DNA from: Amphibalanus amphitrite
Taxonomy: Eukaryota; Arthropoda; Thecostraca; Balanomorpha; Balanidae
DNA: 64,000 bases
Reading direction: 5' to 3'
NCBI RefSeq assembly: GCF_019059575.1
Contig: NW_024881573.1
Coordinates: forward strand, 406,501-470,500
Shown here: one piece after another, positions 1 to 9,314 of the stretch
Layout: every line of letters starts with the position of its first letter
Numbering within the stretch: position 1 is the stretch's first letter
Notes under the pieces: generated by a model
What the model was told of the DNA's origin: nothing
Database searches by the model: none
Seen by the model: only the letters and a program-made list of their open reading frames with translations
Program-made: the position numbers and the translations under genes

Positions 1-96
1 ACTCGTGACAGATGCACAGACTGCACCCAGAATCAACCAGTGCAAGAACTCGAGTACCATCAACCGACACTTCTGTGCAAGGCAGCGCCTCTATTT
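1..96 (-). CDS. pol: Gypsy-type pol, N-terminal protease start (partial, runs off the left edge)
   Basis: The frame -1 to the upstream gag is open across the gag stop and continues to the window edge. It encodes a hydrophobic strand followed by LVDSG, the catalytic signature of a retroviral-type aspartic protease, which would cleave the Gag-Pol polyprotein. Only about 30 codons are inside the window, so reverse transcriptase and integrase, if present, lie to the left. The order gag then protease on the minus strand, with pol in the -1 frame, is the usual Gypsy/Metaviridae layout. The match is short, so the protease call rests on the DSG motif plus its position behind a zinc-knuckle Gag. Confidence 0.6.
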
Positions 97-786
97 GTGG
101 ACAGTCGGAGAGAAGGCTGGCGCTGACTGCTCTCCCACGGCGTTTTCCGGACACTCGCGGCGGAAGTGCGGACCACCACACCTGAAGCACTTGACATCGG
201 TGCGCTTCTCTGTGCCCGTCCTCTTGAGGAGACAGTCTCTGGCGAGATGGTTTGCTCCATTGCAGTTGAAGCAGCGTCTCTCATATCGCGCTCCAACTCC
301 ACCGCAGCATTCGTCGGCTACGACTGGTGGCGGTGATGTGATTGCTGCATAGGACTGCGCCTTGACAGCGAACGCATTCGTGTCCGCCAAGACAGCACGA
401 GCACGCACCAGCAGATCATCAATTCGCATAGACTCTATGCGACAGCCGGTACGTAGAACCTGTCGCACCGATGCCGGGAGACCAGAGATGAACGCACATA
501 CTAACCCGCGCTCAATGATTCCGCCAAACAATGCGGACAGACGTTTCAGCTCAGCAAGAAAGACATCCGGTGTCTCCGATGGTAAAAGCTTCCGCGAGAC
601 AAACTTCTCGTAGGCCACGAACGAATCGTGCGCAAATGCTGCTGTGAGTGCCTCCTTTACTTTAACGACATCTTCTTTATCTCCTTCAGGGATCTGCTGA
701 TACACCGCAAATGCTTCCCCGGTCAGTCGAAGAGGTATAAATTCCTCAAGCTCGTGAATCCCTCTCAGCCTGCATACTAGCTCCAC
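91..786 (-). pseudogene. gag: Gypsy-type Gag with two zinc knuckles (5' end broken)
   Basis: About 231 codons are open on the minus strand. The first 130 residues resemble the retrotransposon Gag capsid domain (VYQQIPEGDK, then AFAHDSFVAYEKF and LSALFGGIIERGL). Two CCHC-like knuckles follow near the C terminus: CFNCNGANHLARDC (CX2CX4HX4C) and CFRCGGPHFRREC (CX2CX3HX4C, one residue short of standard). Gag would package the element RNA in cytoplasmic particles. The frame is broken upstream: capsid-like coding (EWIEKVELVC) continues past 786 and meets a stop near 815, while a neighbouring frame carries further Gag-like residues, so a 1-nt indel seems to have occurred. The element is therefore likely inactive unless the break is a sequencing error. 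It is a different family from the Gypsy element at 4173-9504. Confidence 0.75.
142..148 (-). other. Possible -1 frameshift site GGAAAAC between gag and pol
   Basis: On the minus strand the gag codons read CCG GAA AAC, so G GAA AAC sits in the phase needed for tandem slippage. The -1 frame is open from here into the protease signature. The first triplet (GGA) is not a homopolymer, so the site is non-canonical and may be weak or coincidental. Confidence 0.35.
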
Positions 787-1434
787 TTTTTCTATCCACT
801 CAGTACAGATGTTTTAGAATCACCACTAAACTCTGGTATTAAACGCAAATCAAGATCCGACATAATTATACTGAAAATAGGGCCGAAATAGCTTGTGAAA
901 TAAAAGGTGTGGAAGTATATAAAAAGTGCTATATTGCTCACCAATAAAAATGACAACCAGTTCAGCTACCAATCCACTCAAACCTCCCACTCGCTGCTCC
1001 CATTCTCCCAAACCCTTGATTTTATTCACTGCTCTCGTGCAGTGATAACTTTACTCGTGCGCGTTAAATCGACTGATCCCCACATAAGCGTAAGAAGTGT
1101 AAGTCTGAATGGGGGGGCGGGGCATACTTGTACTGCATGCCCCCCAGGCTCCTATCCGAAGGGGGCATATGCCCCTAATACCCCCCCCCCCCTTGGATCC
1201 GCCAGTGAGATACCTGTATGGCCGCAGCCAGCGCAGCGTAACCGGGGGGGGGGGGGACAAGGGGCGCGTGCCACCTCATTAGATTCATGGTGCCCTATGG
1301 GCCCGAGAGGCCCTGCAGTGCCAATTGGCCGCTCAGGGTCCAAGCGTGCCTTATTTCGACTGAGATAAGACCCGCAGGACTCGTGAGAGCGCCTCACGGA
1401 GTCACGGGCTCCTGAGTCGCCACACATCACACAT
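787..1434. other. No gene recognised; G-run and C-run rich stretch
   Basis: Past the broken gag start there is AT-rich DNA to about 1100, perhaps the 5' untranslated region of the left Gypsy element, though I could not find its LTR. From 1110 to 1260 there are homopolymeric G and C runs separated by short inverted pieces (GGGGGGCGGGGCAT and ATGCCCCCC), which look like the end of a MITE. No coding signal is seen. Confidence 0.4.
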
Positions 1435-2660
1435 CTCCATAAGGGCCCCACTCCGGCTTCTGAGGGCCCTGTGCTGGTCTCTGAGTGCCCTTGCTGACCT
1501 ATTAAGCGTCAGCTCTAATTAGGGTCCTGAGTCTGACCCATACCCGAATGGAACGGCTTCACACCAGTGTTTCTGAGGGCCATAATGGCGCCTGTGAGGG
1601 CCCACACCGGCGCCTCTGAGAGCCCAACACCACGAATCTGAGGGACTAACACCAATGTTTCTTAAGGCCCTACATCGGCGGCGGCTCTGAGGGCCCCACA
1701 CTGGCGCCTCCGAAGGTCTTACACAAGCGCATCTGACGGCTAACTACCTGCAACTCTGTGGGCCCCACACTGGTGATTCTGAGGGCTCCCAGCGACGCCT
1801 GAGAGTACCACGCCGGTCTCCAGGATCCCACAGGGCTCCTGAAGGCCTCCACGGACCCCTTGCTGGCCTCTTGAAGACCCCTTGCCCCCATGCCTGTGTC
1901 TCTGAGGAGTGACGACCCCCCACAACGGTGCCTTTGAAAAATGAAAGTCCACCGGCGACTGTGAGGGCTCCACACAGACACCTCTGAGGGCCCTACACCG
2001 CGCCGCCACCTCTGAGACACCGGTGTCTATTTAGGCCCCACATCGACGACTCTTAGGGTCCCACACCGGCGCTTCTGGGGGTCCCATACTGGTGCCTCTG
2101 GCAGACAGCCACCGGTAACTGTAGGTCCTACACCGGTGACTCTCGAAGTCTCGAGGGCCAACGCGGCGTCTGCGAGTCTCATGCCGATCTCTAAGGACTC
2201 CACAGGGTTCCTGAAGAAAGTGCCGGCCTGTGAAGACTCGTTGGCACCATATGGCCCGTTACCGGCCTCTGAGGGCCCTTTGCCGGTCTCTGAGAGGCCC
2301 TACTGGGTTATTAAGCATTCGCACCAACAACTCCAAAGGCCCCACACACAGTCATCTGTGATGGTAGTGGGCTCAGCGCCACACCAGTGTCTGAAAGATC
2401 ACCACAACGGCGTCCATGTGAGGGCCTCACACCAGCACCTCTGAGGGTCCACACCGGCTCCTTTGTGGTTCCTGCACCAGTGCCTCTGATGGCCACACAC
2501 CGATACCTTTGAGGGTCCCACGCCAGTACCTCTTAAGGTCCCATACCGGCGGCACTGGGTCGGCTCTACATATACACCAGTGATTCTGAGGGCCCACCGG
2601 CGTCTGAGGACCATACACACCAGTAGAAGGCCACCCATCGGCAACCCCGATTAGGTCCCA
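1435..2660. repeat. Degenerate minisatellite, about 23-bp unit
   Basis: Roughly fifty diverged copies of a unit close to CTCTGAGGGCCCCACACCGGC follow each other. The phase of CTCTGAGGG and CACACCGG recurs every 22-25 bases with many substitutions and small indels. The open frames seen here on both strands are by-products of the stop-poor repeat. The unit length varies and is not a multiple of three, so a repeat protein is unlikely. Divergence shows an old array that is no longer homogenised. Confidence 0.8.
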
Positions 2661-2733
2661 CACCGCACAGTGATGCAAATGGGGTTCACGAGTGGCCATA
2701 AATACCGAAAAGTCAAGTCTACCAAACCGAGTA

Positions 2734-3574
2734 CAGGGTGTCTCATAAGTTCGTTCTCACATTATATTTCCATGTGAAACAGAGTACATTGCGTCTTGAT
2801 ATATTTGTGACCCCTCAATGTGCTCCCCATTTAATAGGCAAACACATGAACACATGCTGCAGCATGCCAACCGGCATGTTTGGCTGCATAGCAGGCTTAA
2901 AGTTAATCCAGACTGACTTGACATGCGTCGTGAGCTCCTCGAGGCTGGAACAGCGCTACGCTTCGACGAGCCTAATTTTCAGCATAACCAACAAATTTTT
3001 ATGAAATTTTGATACGATGAGGTGCCTGGCATGTGGTCTTGCCACAAACGCCTGTCACAGTCTTCTTGCACCGCTTTTAAGCTTTGCTTGACCTGTGCAC
3101 TGATGCACTGTCTTGCCTGAAGATGGGCCTACGACCTCTCGGATGCCATTTTCTCCTCTATAAATGTGTTCATACTCGCGGTTCGAGTTCAGCTTGAGGG
3201 TTGAAACTCCTCCCAGATGTTCTTAGAAAAGCATTATGCTTCCCAAAGCTGTTTCTGGGACACCAATCGCAACCTGGTCAGCGTCTGGACGCCTATAACC
3301 CCACAATACCGTGACCTTGGCCTTTCGCATAGGAACATAACGGGACGAAACGGAGGCCTCCTCCTTCGCCCTTATGGGGTTGTTTTCGGGTTTGGACAGG
3401 TGTTTCATCTCGAACGTGGACTAGTTAGTCCAGATGACCTGGTTGATGTCCTCAGCCCTTTAGTTTTTTTAGCCTCAGGCATAACGAAACTCATGTTTGG
3501 CCATTTTAAGACGTTTTTGACTGTTTTGAGCCCTCTGGTAAGCAAAGCTTAAGTCACCTTGAGTTATGTACCCC
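2734..3574 (-). pseudogene. Mariner-like transposase remnant (3' part of the gene), interrupted
   Basis: On the minus strand this stretch corresponds to the second half of the copy-2 transposase region and is full of stops and frameshifts. A stretch matching KHLSKPENNPIRAKEEAS and the next 60 codons is still open at 3223-3408. The remainder lies beyond the BEL insertion at 15310-15827. The transposase would have been a DDE/D enzyme cutting at the TIRs. This copy cannot encode it. The family call rests mainly on TIRs and TA duplication. Confidence 0.55.
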
Positions 3575-3922
3575 TGTCCTAATTAGTAGCCTGTTACCTT
3601 TTTTGCCTTCATCTAGTTCCATGTTTGTTATACCCCGCCTTCCTTTCCGGTAAAACTTTCCTTTGTATTTGGTAACTTCCTGAATCCTTCGCATATTTTC
3701 TGTGACGTCGTACTGCCATGTGTAACCGCGCTGATTTCGTTTTGTTTGCATTATTTTCCGCCTGTTGCTGACCTGCCGCCGAGCTGTGTAGACCTGCCAG
3801 TTGTCGTGTGCTACCGCCTTGCCTCATCACCGAGTTCGTCAGAGTGATTCAAATATAAATGTGTAAAGTTTGCTTTCTTTTCAAGTTTTCTGAACCGGCC
3901 TTTTAGTTCAACTTTTATAACA
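3575..3922 (+). repeat. BEL/Pao 5' LTR (348 bp)
   Basis: Starts TGTCC and ends AACA. It differs from the 3' LTR by a few substitutions and by lacking a 28-bp internal duplication of the GTTCGTCAGAGTG segment. The LTR should contain the promoter and polyadenylation signals of the element. Confidence 0.9.
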
Positions 3923-3942
3923 TGGTCCTCCGGGCCGGATGA
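3923..3942 (+). other. BEL/Pao primer-binding site
   Basis: TGGTCCTCCGGGCCGGATG follows the LTR end directly, beginning with the TGG that pairs with a tRNA CCA end. I could not assign the tRNA. Confidence 0.55.
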
Positions 3943-4008
3943 AGATTTAATTTTGCTGTAACTTTGCTTGTTTGCTGATTTGTGATCTTTGAGTGTGCAA
4001 GATTGAAG

Positions 4009-4172
4009 ATGGGAGCAGATAGTGAGTCTGACCTGAAGCAGAAGAGGACCCAGGCCAGAGGTAAAGCCACCAGACTGCTCAAGGAGCTGGAAGACTGCGA
4101 TAAGACACAGGAAGATGACCTGGCACTCGCCATTCACCACCTGGAGGAGCACATCAAGGTGATGTCTGAAAT
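4009..4172 (+). pseudogene. gag: BEL/Pao gag, N-terminal fragment
   Basis: ATG at 4009 opens a charged, helix-rich N terminus (ATRLLKELEDCDKTQEDD) typical of the start of BEL Gag, which forms coiled-coil contacts. The frame is cut after about 54 codons by the Gypsy insertion. It resumes in phase at 9505 on the far side because the 5-bp GAAAT duplication is all that separates the halves, so gag was still open here when Gypsy inserted. Confidence 0.8.
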
Positions 4173-4362
4173 TGTCACGTGGCCACGCACGCAGCAGCAA
4201 ACACCCGGTCGCTGGCGCGTCTGTATTGTCACTGACCCCCGGCCCCGCCGCACGGCCCGACCGGCCGGTCGCCACGTCACGTGACCCGGGCGGCGGGGAC
4301 AGCCAACCACAGCGCAGCACGACAACACGGGGCGACAACACGCGCTCCACACAGCCCTGACA
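4173..4362 (-). repeat. Gypsy 3' LTR (190 bp)
   Basis: Short LTR ending at the GAAAT target duplication. It is GC-rich with several CG-containing blocks. By eye every base agrees with the 5' LTR. Confidence 0.93.
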
Positions 4363-4380
4363 TTACCCCCCTTCCACGAA
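4363..4380 (-). other. Gypsy polypurine tract
   Basis: On the minus strand the sequence GTGGAAGGGGGGTAA abuts the 3' LTR start TGTCAG. This is the expected primer site for plus-strand DNA synthesis. Confidence 0.8.
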
Positions 4381-4466
4381 AATGTGCAACGGATACACAC
4401 AATAAACAAGGCAGCGAACAAGTGAACATAAACCTTAACATACGGCAGCGCGGCAACGAACATGAA

Positions 4467-7400
4467 CTACGGGCGGCGCACCTCATACGGCTTTGTATTC
4501 TGGACATGGGTTCGACGGACGCCCCTGTCGGTGATATATTCAACATGTCTGCGCCCGACCATCGATGACACTATGAACGGTCCGACCCACGGGTCCTCCA
4601 TCTTGGAGGCCCTTGTAACATTTCTCACCCAAAGTCGGTCTCCTTCCCGGTAACAAACATCGCGTACATGATACCGCTTGTCAAATTGGCGCTGGTAACG
4701 ACCAGACATCTCATCACGACGGTCCTGAGCCTGCCGAAGGGTCGCTGATAACAGACGCAGTTTTTCGTGCACAAAATCTGGCGAATACTTGTTTTTGGGC
4801 GCGCTAGCTAGCTGTGACAGCGGACTATTCGGATGGCGCAGGAAATACAGAAAAAACGGGCTGTATCCAGTAGTGTCACAAATCTCATTGTTCAAGGAAT
4901 AGACCACTCCAGACAAGCGTGTCTCCCAGTCAGCGCCGCCCGACTCAGAGACAGCACGCAAGCGGCGTTTAATGTCCAGATGACGCCGCTCCACTGCACC
5001 CACCGCCTCGTGATGATACCCTACACTCACACGAATATTCACACCGAAATGTTGACACAAGACCTTGACATGACCGTGTTTCAGCAAGTTCGAACCCGCG
5101 TCACTCTCAATGCGCTCAGGGGGACCGAAGGTCAAAAAATGCTGTGTCAACGCCTCCACAACGTAATCTGCGGCGCCGGAGCGCAGTGGATAATAGGTCA
5201 AATATCCGGTAAATTTATCAACGCACGTTAAAATCATTGAGCATCCGTGAACATTCCCTCTCGGCATGGAAAGTATATCGATCACGAGTACTTCATTGGG
5301 GTATGAAGCTCGCTGGGGCAGCAGAGGCGAGCGATGGGCTCTCGTGTCCTTCCGTTGGCAACACCTCGTGCAGCTCTTTACGTAGTCGGTACAGTCGGAC
5401 CGCAGGCCCGGATACCAGAGGTGCCGGCTAAGTAGCTCGTACAGCTTCCCGGCGCCTCCATGGGCGTGCTGCGATACGTCGTGATGATTGTAGAGCATCT
5501 CGAATCGTTTAGACAGAGGCCAGACAATCTGATCACCGCGGAATAACATCCCGTTACGAAAAGTGAACTGGTCTGCTGATAACCGCCGCAGAACGGGCGG
5601 CGCGTACCTGGGCCACTTGTTGTGCTTCAGTCGGTGCGCAATAGCTCGACAATTGCGGTCGTGTTTCTGGTACCAGATTACTGATTCCGGCTTGAGAGCC
5701 TGCTGGACTAAAAAGTCAGCAGTAGTCATTAAGACCTCCCGAGCCGCTTCCGGTTCCACCGGCTGCTCCTTGAGCACACCATCCAACGCACAAGGCGATC
5801 CTTCGAGTTCAGCACTCGTCGCATTTGTTTGCCTCCGCGCCTCGCTGGGCACAATCGGGGGCTCAGCATCGAGGTTATTGTCACCCAGCGCCCGGCGCGC
5901 CCGGCCCCCCGCCGCACCACGGGCGGCGCCACGGCCGCCTCGCGAGACACGCACCGGCTCCGGCCCCGACACCGGCTCCGGCCGCAGCGCCCGAGCCGCC
6001 GGCGCCACGCCATCGGACTCGGCGTCATCCTCAGAGGCCGGAGCGTCCTCATGAAGGCGAGAGAGTGCATCAACATGACGCATCTGCGAGGCACCTCTGT
6101 GTTCCGTTGTAAAACGAAACTGGCTGACGAACGCTCGCCAGCGGACCAAGCGGGGATTGATCCACTCCTTATTTTTCAGAATTTGCAAAGCACTCTTACA
6201 ATCGCAAATCCATCGGAACTCATTATCAGCCAAATACTTGAACCATTTCTTGAGACCTTGGATAAAACTGAAAAGCTCTAATTCGAAAATAGTCCATTTG
6301 CGCTGGGCGCGACTGTATCGGTTGCCACTGAAAGCAACGATCCGCTCCTGGCCATCGGGCCAGATCTGGGAGAGAACCTGTCCCGATCCCGACGATGAAC
6401 TATCCGTATATAGAATAAACGGACAATCCTTCCGCGGGTAACTGAGAACCACGTGAGCAGTGAGCTCAGATTTCAGCTGCAGGAAACACTGCTCCAGCTC
6501 ACTATTCCAATAGAACTTATCGGCATTACTCAACACAACTAAAGGCTCTGCCACAGTCGAGAAAGACTTGAAAAACTTCCGAAACCAACCAAAGAAACCG
6601 AGGACACGCTTGGCCTGCTTAATAGAAGACGGACGGGGCATCTCGTCAATCACCTTGAGACGGCTGGGATCAATGGATATGCCGTCCGGCGTGATGAGGT
6701 GTCCCAAATATGTCAGGGACGTTTGGAAAAGCTTGCACTTCTCCGGAGCGATTTTGAGACCGGCTGATCTAAGCCTCTCGAAGACGCTATGCAGTAAACG
6801 GAAATGATCTTCTATCGAGGAACTAGTACACAAAATATCATCACAATAAATGTGAACGCCAGGCAAGTCTCCCAGTACTCGGCGCATAACTAGGTGCAAA
6901 AAATACGAACTCTGCATGCACCCCATTGGCATGCGACGGGGATAATATGTCTTGCCTAAAGCATAGAATGCGCATATTTTACTGGACTCTTCCGTCAAAC
7001 ACAAATTCCAAAACGCAGACTTAATATCTAACGAGGACGCGATTTTCCAGTCGCCTAATGAAAAAATAAAATCATCTATATTCGGGAACACAAACGTTTT
7101 GGGCATCAAACATTTATTCAAGGACCGCATATCCTGCACTATTCTAAATTCACGCTTGTCCTTTCCCTTGGGCACCAGAATAATGGGACTGTTCCAGTCG
7201 GACGGCTCTCCCTCCTCAATAACACCACAAGACTGCAGCTCGTCCAGCTGGGCCTTGAGCTGGTCCTCTCGGGCCCACGGGACAGGGTATGGCCTAACGA
7301 ACTGAGGGCGGACTCCTGGCAACAGCTCTAAATCAACGTCTCCGCCGTTATATGTCCCGATATCCGCGTAGCTTCGCGAAAATATCTCGGGATACGACCT

Positions 7401-8303
7401 GAGGAGATCGGCCAGCCGATCACGCTGAGTAGCCGAGAGCGGTTCTCCGACAACAAACTCTGAGAGAATGTCGGCCGTGGACTTCCCGACAAAGCGACTG
7501 TCGTCCGCCGACACAGCATTCACCTGAGCCTCCCCGACGCGCTCGGCAGGCTCGGCCTCCACGGGCTCGACGCTCTCCAAATAACCAATGACGCTGCGGC
7601 GGTGAATCGTGATAACGCGGTCGGAACGATTGCGAACATAAAGTGGTATCTCCGTCTCGGAAAATGGCGTAAGTAACGAGTCACATATTTCGACATCATT
7701 CGAACTTTGCCCGACAAACAAATATTCCCCCGCAACACACACGGGCCGATCAACTTTCACATTTAGACAAACTGCCGATCGCGCGGGAACTGAAATGGGC
7801 TTCTTTGTCCTGACTTTAATCTGGCTCGCATCTGGCGAACAATTCAAAACAACTCCATTCTCCGACATAAAGTCCCACCCCAGCACAATGTCGTGAGACA
7901 AATTATGTACCACTGTGAACTCCGTGTCCTTAGTTCGACCATCTGCGATTAGCACTGGCAAAACACATTTCCCTACCGCGTTCAAGTGATGACCGGTAGC
8001 CGATAACAGCCGGGCAGGTGCCGTCAGTTCAGCGTTCGGGGCGATGACACTAAAGACACGACTATCGAGTAAGGACAACTGGCTCCCACTGTCCAAAAGT
8101 GCGTCACTTACCAGGAAGCCGTTCACATTTACCCGAGTAGTCGGAAGAGTCATCACCCGACGTCCACGCTGCCCTAGTAGCCGTTTGGGCACTGCCGCTT
8201 CAGATGCCCATAGCCACGGCACGACCAGCAGCGCACCTCCCTCCGCGTGCGGTCCGGCGGCGCCGGCGAGCCGCGTCTCCCGCCGGGGCGCCCCGGCCGC
8301 CAC
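4467..8303 (-). CDS. pol: Gypsy pol: protease, reverse transcriptase, RNase H, integrase
   Basis: A single open frame of 1278 codons. True translation should enter by -1 frameshift near codon 39 rather than from its own start. In frame order: aspartic protease with LLDSGS (DSG at about 71-73); reverse transcriptase with SLDIKSAF (Asp about 426) and the active-site box YCDD (about 486-489), where YVDD or YLDD is more common; RNase H with YTDSS (Asp 634), Glu 674, Asp 701 and Asp 745; an unusual Arg/Pro/Ala-rich linker (about 770-805). Then integrase with an HHCC finger (His 941, His 948, Cys 978, Cys 981) and DDE residues near Asp 1009, Asp 1068 and Glu 1105. A basic C-terminal region with a WVGPFIV patch follows. 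All catalytic residues are present and there is no internal stop, so the protein could be functional. It copies the element RNA to DNA and integrates it. Confidence 0.95.
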   Translation of the reverse strand: MAAGAPRRETRLAGAAGPHAEGGALLVVPWLWASEAAVPKRLLGQRGRRVMTLPTTRVNVNGFLVSDALLDSGSQLSLLDSRVFSVIAPNAELTAPARLLSATGHHLNAVGKCVLPVLIADGRTKDTEFTVVHNLSHDIVLGWDFMSENGVVLNCSPDASQIKVRTKKPISVPARSAVCLNVKVDRPVCVAGEYLFVGQSSNDVEICDSLLTPFSETEIPLYVRNRSDRVITIHRRSVIGYLESVEPVEAEPAERVGEAQVNAVSADDSRFVGKSTADILSEFVVGEPLSATQRDRLADLLRSYPEIFSRSYADIGTYNGGDVDLELLPGVRPQFVRPYPVPWAREDQLKAQLDELQSCGVIEEGEPSDWNSPIILVPKGKDKREFRIVQDMRSLNKCLMPKTFVFPNIDDFIFSLGDWKIASSLDIKSAFWNLCLTEESSKICAFYALGKTYYPRRMPMGCMQSSYFLHLVMRRVLGDLPGVHIYCDDILCTSSSIEDHFRLLHSVFERLRSAGLKIAPEKCKLFQTSLTYLGHLITPDGISIDPSRLKVIDEMPRPSSIKQAKRVLGFFGWFRKFFKSFSTVAEPLVVLSNADKFYWNSELEQCFLQLKSELTAHVVLSYPRKDCPFILYTDSSSSGSGQVLSQIWPDGQERIVAFSGNRYSRAQRKWTIFELELFSFIQGLKKWFKYLADNEFRWICDCKSALQILKNKEWINPRLVRWRAFVSQFRFTTEHRGASQMRHVDALSRLHEDAPASEDDAESDGVAPAARALRPEPVSGPEPVRVSRGGRGAARGAAGGRARRALGDNNLDAEPPIVPSEARRQTNATSAELEGSPCALDGVLKEQPVEPEAAREVLMTTADFLVQQALKPESVIWYQKHDRNCRAIAHRLKHNKWPRYAPPVLRRLSADQFTFRNGMLFRGDQIVWPLSKRFEMLYNHHDVSQHAHGGAGKLYELLSRHLWYPGLRSDCTDYVKSCTRCCQRKDTRAHRSPLLPQRASYPNEVLVIDILSMPRGNVHGCSMILTCVDKFTGYLTYYPLRSGAADYVVEALTQHFLTFGPPERIESDAGSNLLKHGHVKVLCQHFGVNIRVSVGYHHEAVGAVERRHLDIKRRLRAVSESGGADWETRLSGVVYSLNNEICDTTGYSPFFLYFLRHPNSPLSQLASAPKNKYSPDFVHEKLRLLSATLRQAQDRRDEMSGRYQRQFDKRYHVRDVCYREGDRLWVRNVTRASKMEDPWVGPFIVSSMVGRRHVEYITDRGVRRTHVQNTKPYEVRRP

Positions 8304-9289
8304 TCCTCTTCACTGTCAGGCGACGCGTCATCCCGGCGAGGCGCCGGTCGCGAGTCGCCACGGCGAGCAGCCCACGGTGAGTCGCCACGGCGAGGCGCGC
8401 GCCGCGGGTCACCACGACGAGTCGGCCACGGCGAGTCATCACGGCGAGGCGAGCCCCGAGGGCCGCCACGAGAGGGCGCATACGGCGAGCCGCCCGAGCG
8501 CCCGCCAGCGGCGACGGCGCGGGACCGCCCCCAGGAGCCGCGAGCCGGACTCGGGCTCCGGCGCGCCCGCTCCACGGACGGACGGTCACGTTCACGGCGC
8601 GAGGAATCCTCCTGATTCCGATCACCGCTCGGAGTCGGAGACATCATGTCTCCGCGCCCGACCCCCATCACTTCGCGATCCGCCCACTGAACCCAAGCGC
8701 TCGCGCGGCGCTCCTCCTCGCCGAAAGCCTCCGCCAGCGTCTCCTCACGACGCAGCACGTCCACGGCGGCGTCGAACGTGGACACGTTCTGACGGGACAG
8801 CAAAAGTTTCTCCTGCGGCGAAAGCCCGATCAGAAGATGCCGGTAGAGAGCGGCCTTGTGGGCCGGTACACAGATGGTCTTGACCTTGCCCGAGGCGTCA
8901 TAAAACTCGGGGCACGCATCACGCACCAGCTCCTTGATACGCGTGGCGTACTCCAGGACCGGTGCGTCGCCCTTGACCGCTGAGCCAAGACGCGACACAG
9001 CCAACTCGGATGTCCCGGCGCCAAAGGCGGCACGCAGTCGGCCTGTGACGTCCACCACTTCGCCGTCAGCTTCGACGATCTCCAGGGCCAGACCGCGACA
9101 TCGCGCCGCGATGACGGTCTGAAGCTGCCCATCAGCGATGCCCCCGAGGGCCGCCAGCCGCTCGCACTGCTGGATGAAACGGTCGGGTGCCGAGCTACCG
9201 TCGTAGACCGGAAAATCCGACAATGACACTCTGATCACTGGAACAGTGGCAGTGCCACTAAGCGTCGCACTCTTCGCGTCCTCAGGCAT
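8174..9289 (-). CDS. gag: Gypsy Gag with one CCHC zinc knuckle
   Basis: I place the start at the ATG at 9289, 25 bases after the primer-binding site; the frame is open slightly further upstream but only with GTG. The N-terminal 210 residues have the capsid-like pattern of retrotransposon Gag (FPVYDGSSAPDRFIQQ, then LLIGLSPQEKLLLSRQN). A long Arg/Ser/Pro/Gly-rich stretch with repeated RRGDSPW/RRDDSPW-like units follows, likely RNA-binding. The protein ends with CWSCRGYGHLKRQC, a perfect CX2CX4HX4C knuckle, and stops five residues later. Length (371 aa) is normal for the group. The frame overlaps pol by 130 bases. Gag assembles the virus-like particle and binds the genomic RNA. Confidence 0.92.
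   Translation of the reverse strand: MPEDAKSATLSGTATVPVIRVSLSDFPVYDGSSAPDRFIQQCERLAALGGIADGQLQTVIAARCRGLALEIVEADGEVVDVTGRLRAAFGAGTSELAVSRLGSAVKGDAPVLEYATRIKELVRDACPEFYDASGKVKTICVPAHKAALYRHLLIGLSPQEKLLLSRQNVSTFDAAVDVLRREETLAEAFGEEERRASAWVQWADREVMGVGRGDMMSPTPSGDRNQEDSSRRERDRPSVERARRSPSPARGSWGRSRAVAAGGRSGGSPYAPSRGGPRGSPRRDDSPWPTRRGDPRRAPRRGDSPWAARRGDSRPAPRRDDASPDSEEEWRPGRPGGRRGSPAPPDRTRREVRCWSCRGYGHLKRQCPNGY
8183..8189 (-). other. -1 ribosomal frameshift site CCCAAAC at the gag-pol junction
   Basis: On the minus strand gag codons TGC CCA AAC contain C CCA AAC, a canonical X XXY YYZ heptamer in the correct phase, two codons before the gag stop's Gly-Tyr. After slipping one base back the ribosome continues in pol as RLLGQRGRR. 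The site lies just behind the zinc knuckle. I did not establish a downstream pseudoknot, although the region is very GC-rich. Confidence 0.85.
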
Positions 9290-9297
9290 GGCGATCA

Positions 9298-9314
9298 CTG
9301 AACCGCTGCCACCA
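9298..9314 (-). other. Gypsy primer-binding site
   Basis: TGGTGGCAGCGGTTCAG follows the 5' LTR end ...GTGACA with no spacer on the minus strand. The initial TGG fits a tRNA CCA end. I cannot name the tRNA with confidence. Confidence 0.75.

Noticed and set aside
1152-2644. Minus-strand open frames of 60-116 codons in the minisatellite
   Set aside because: They shift phase from unit to unit and reflect stop-poor repeat composition only.
4467-9289. An env gene in the Gypsy element, which would make it errantivirus-like
   Set aside because: Pol ends about 100 bases before the purine tract; there is no room for a third gene.
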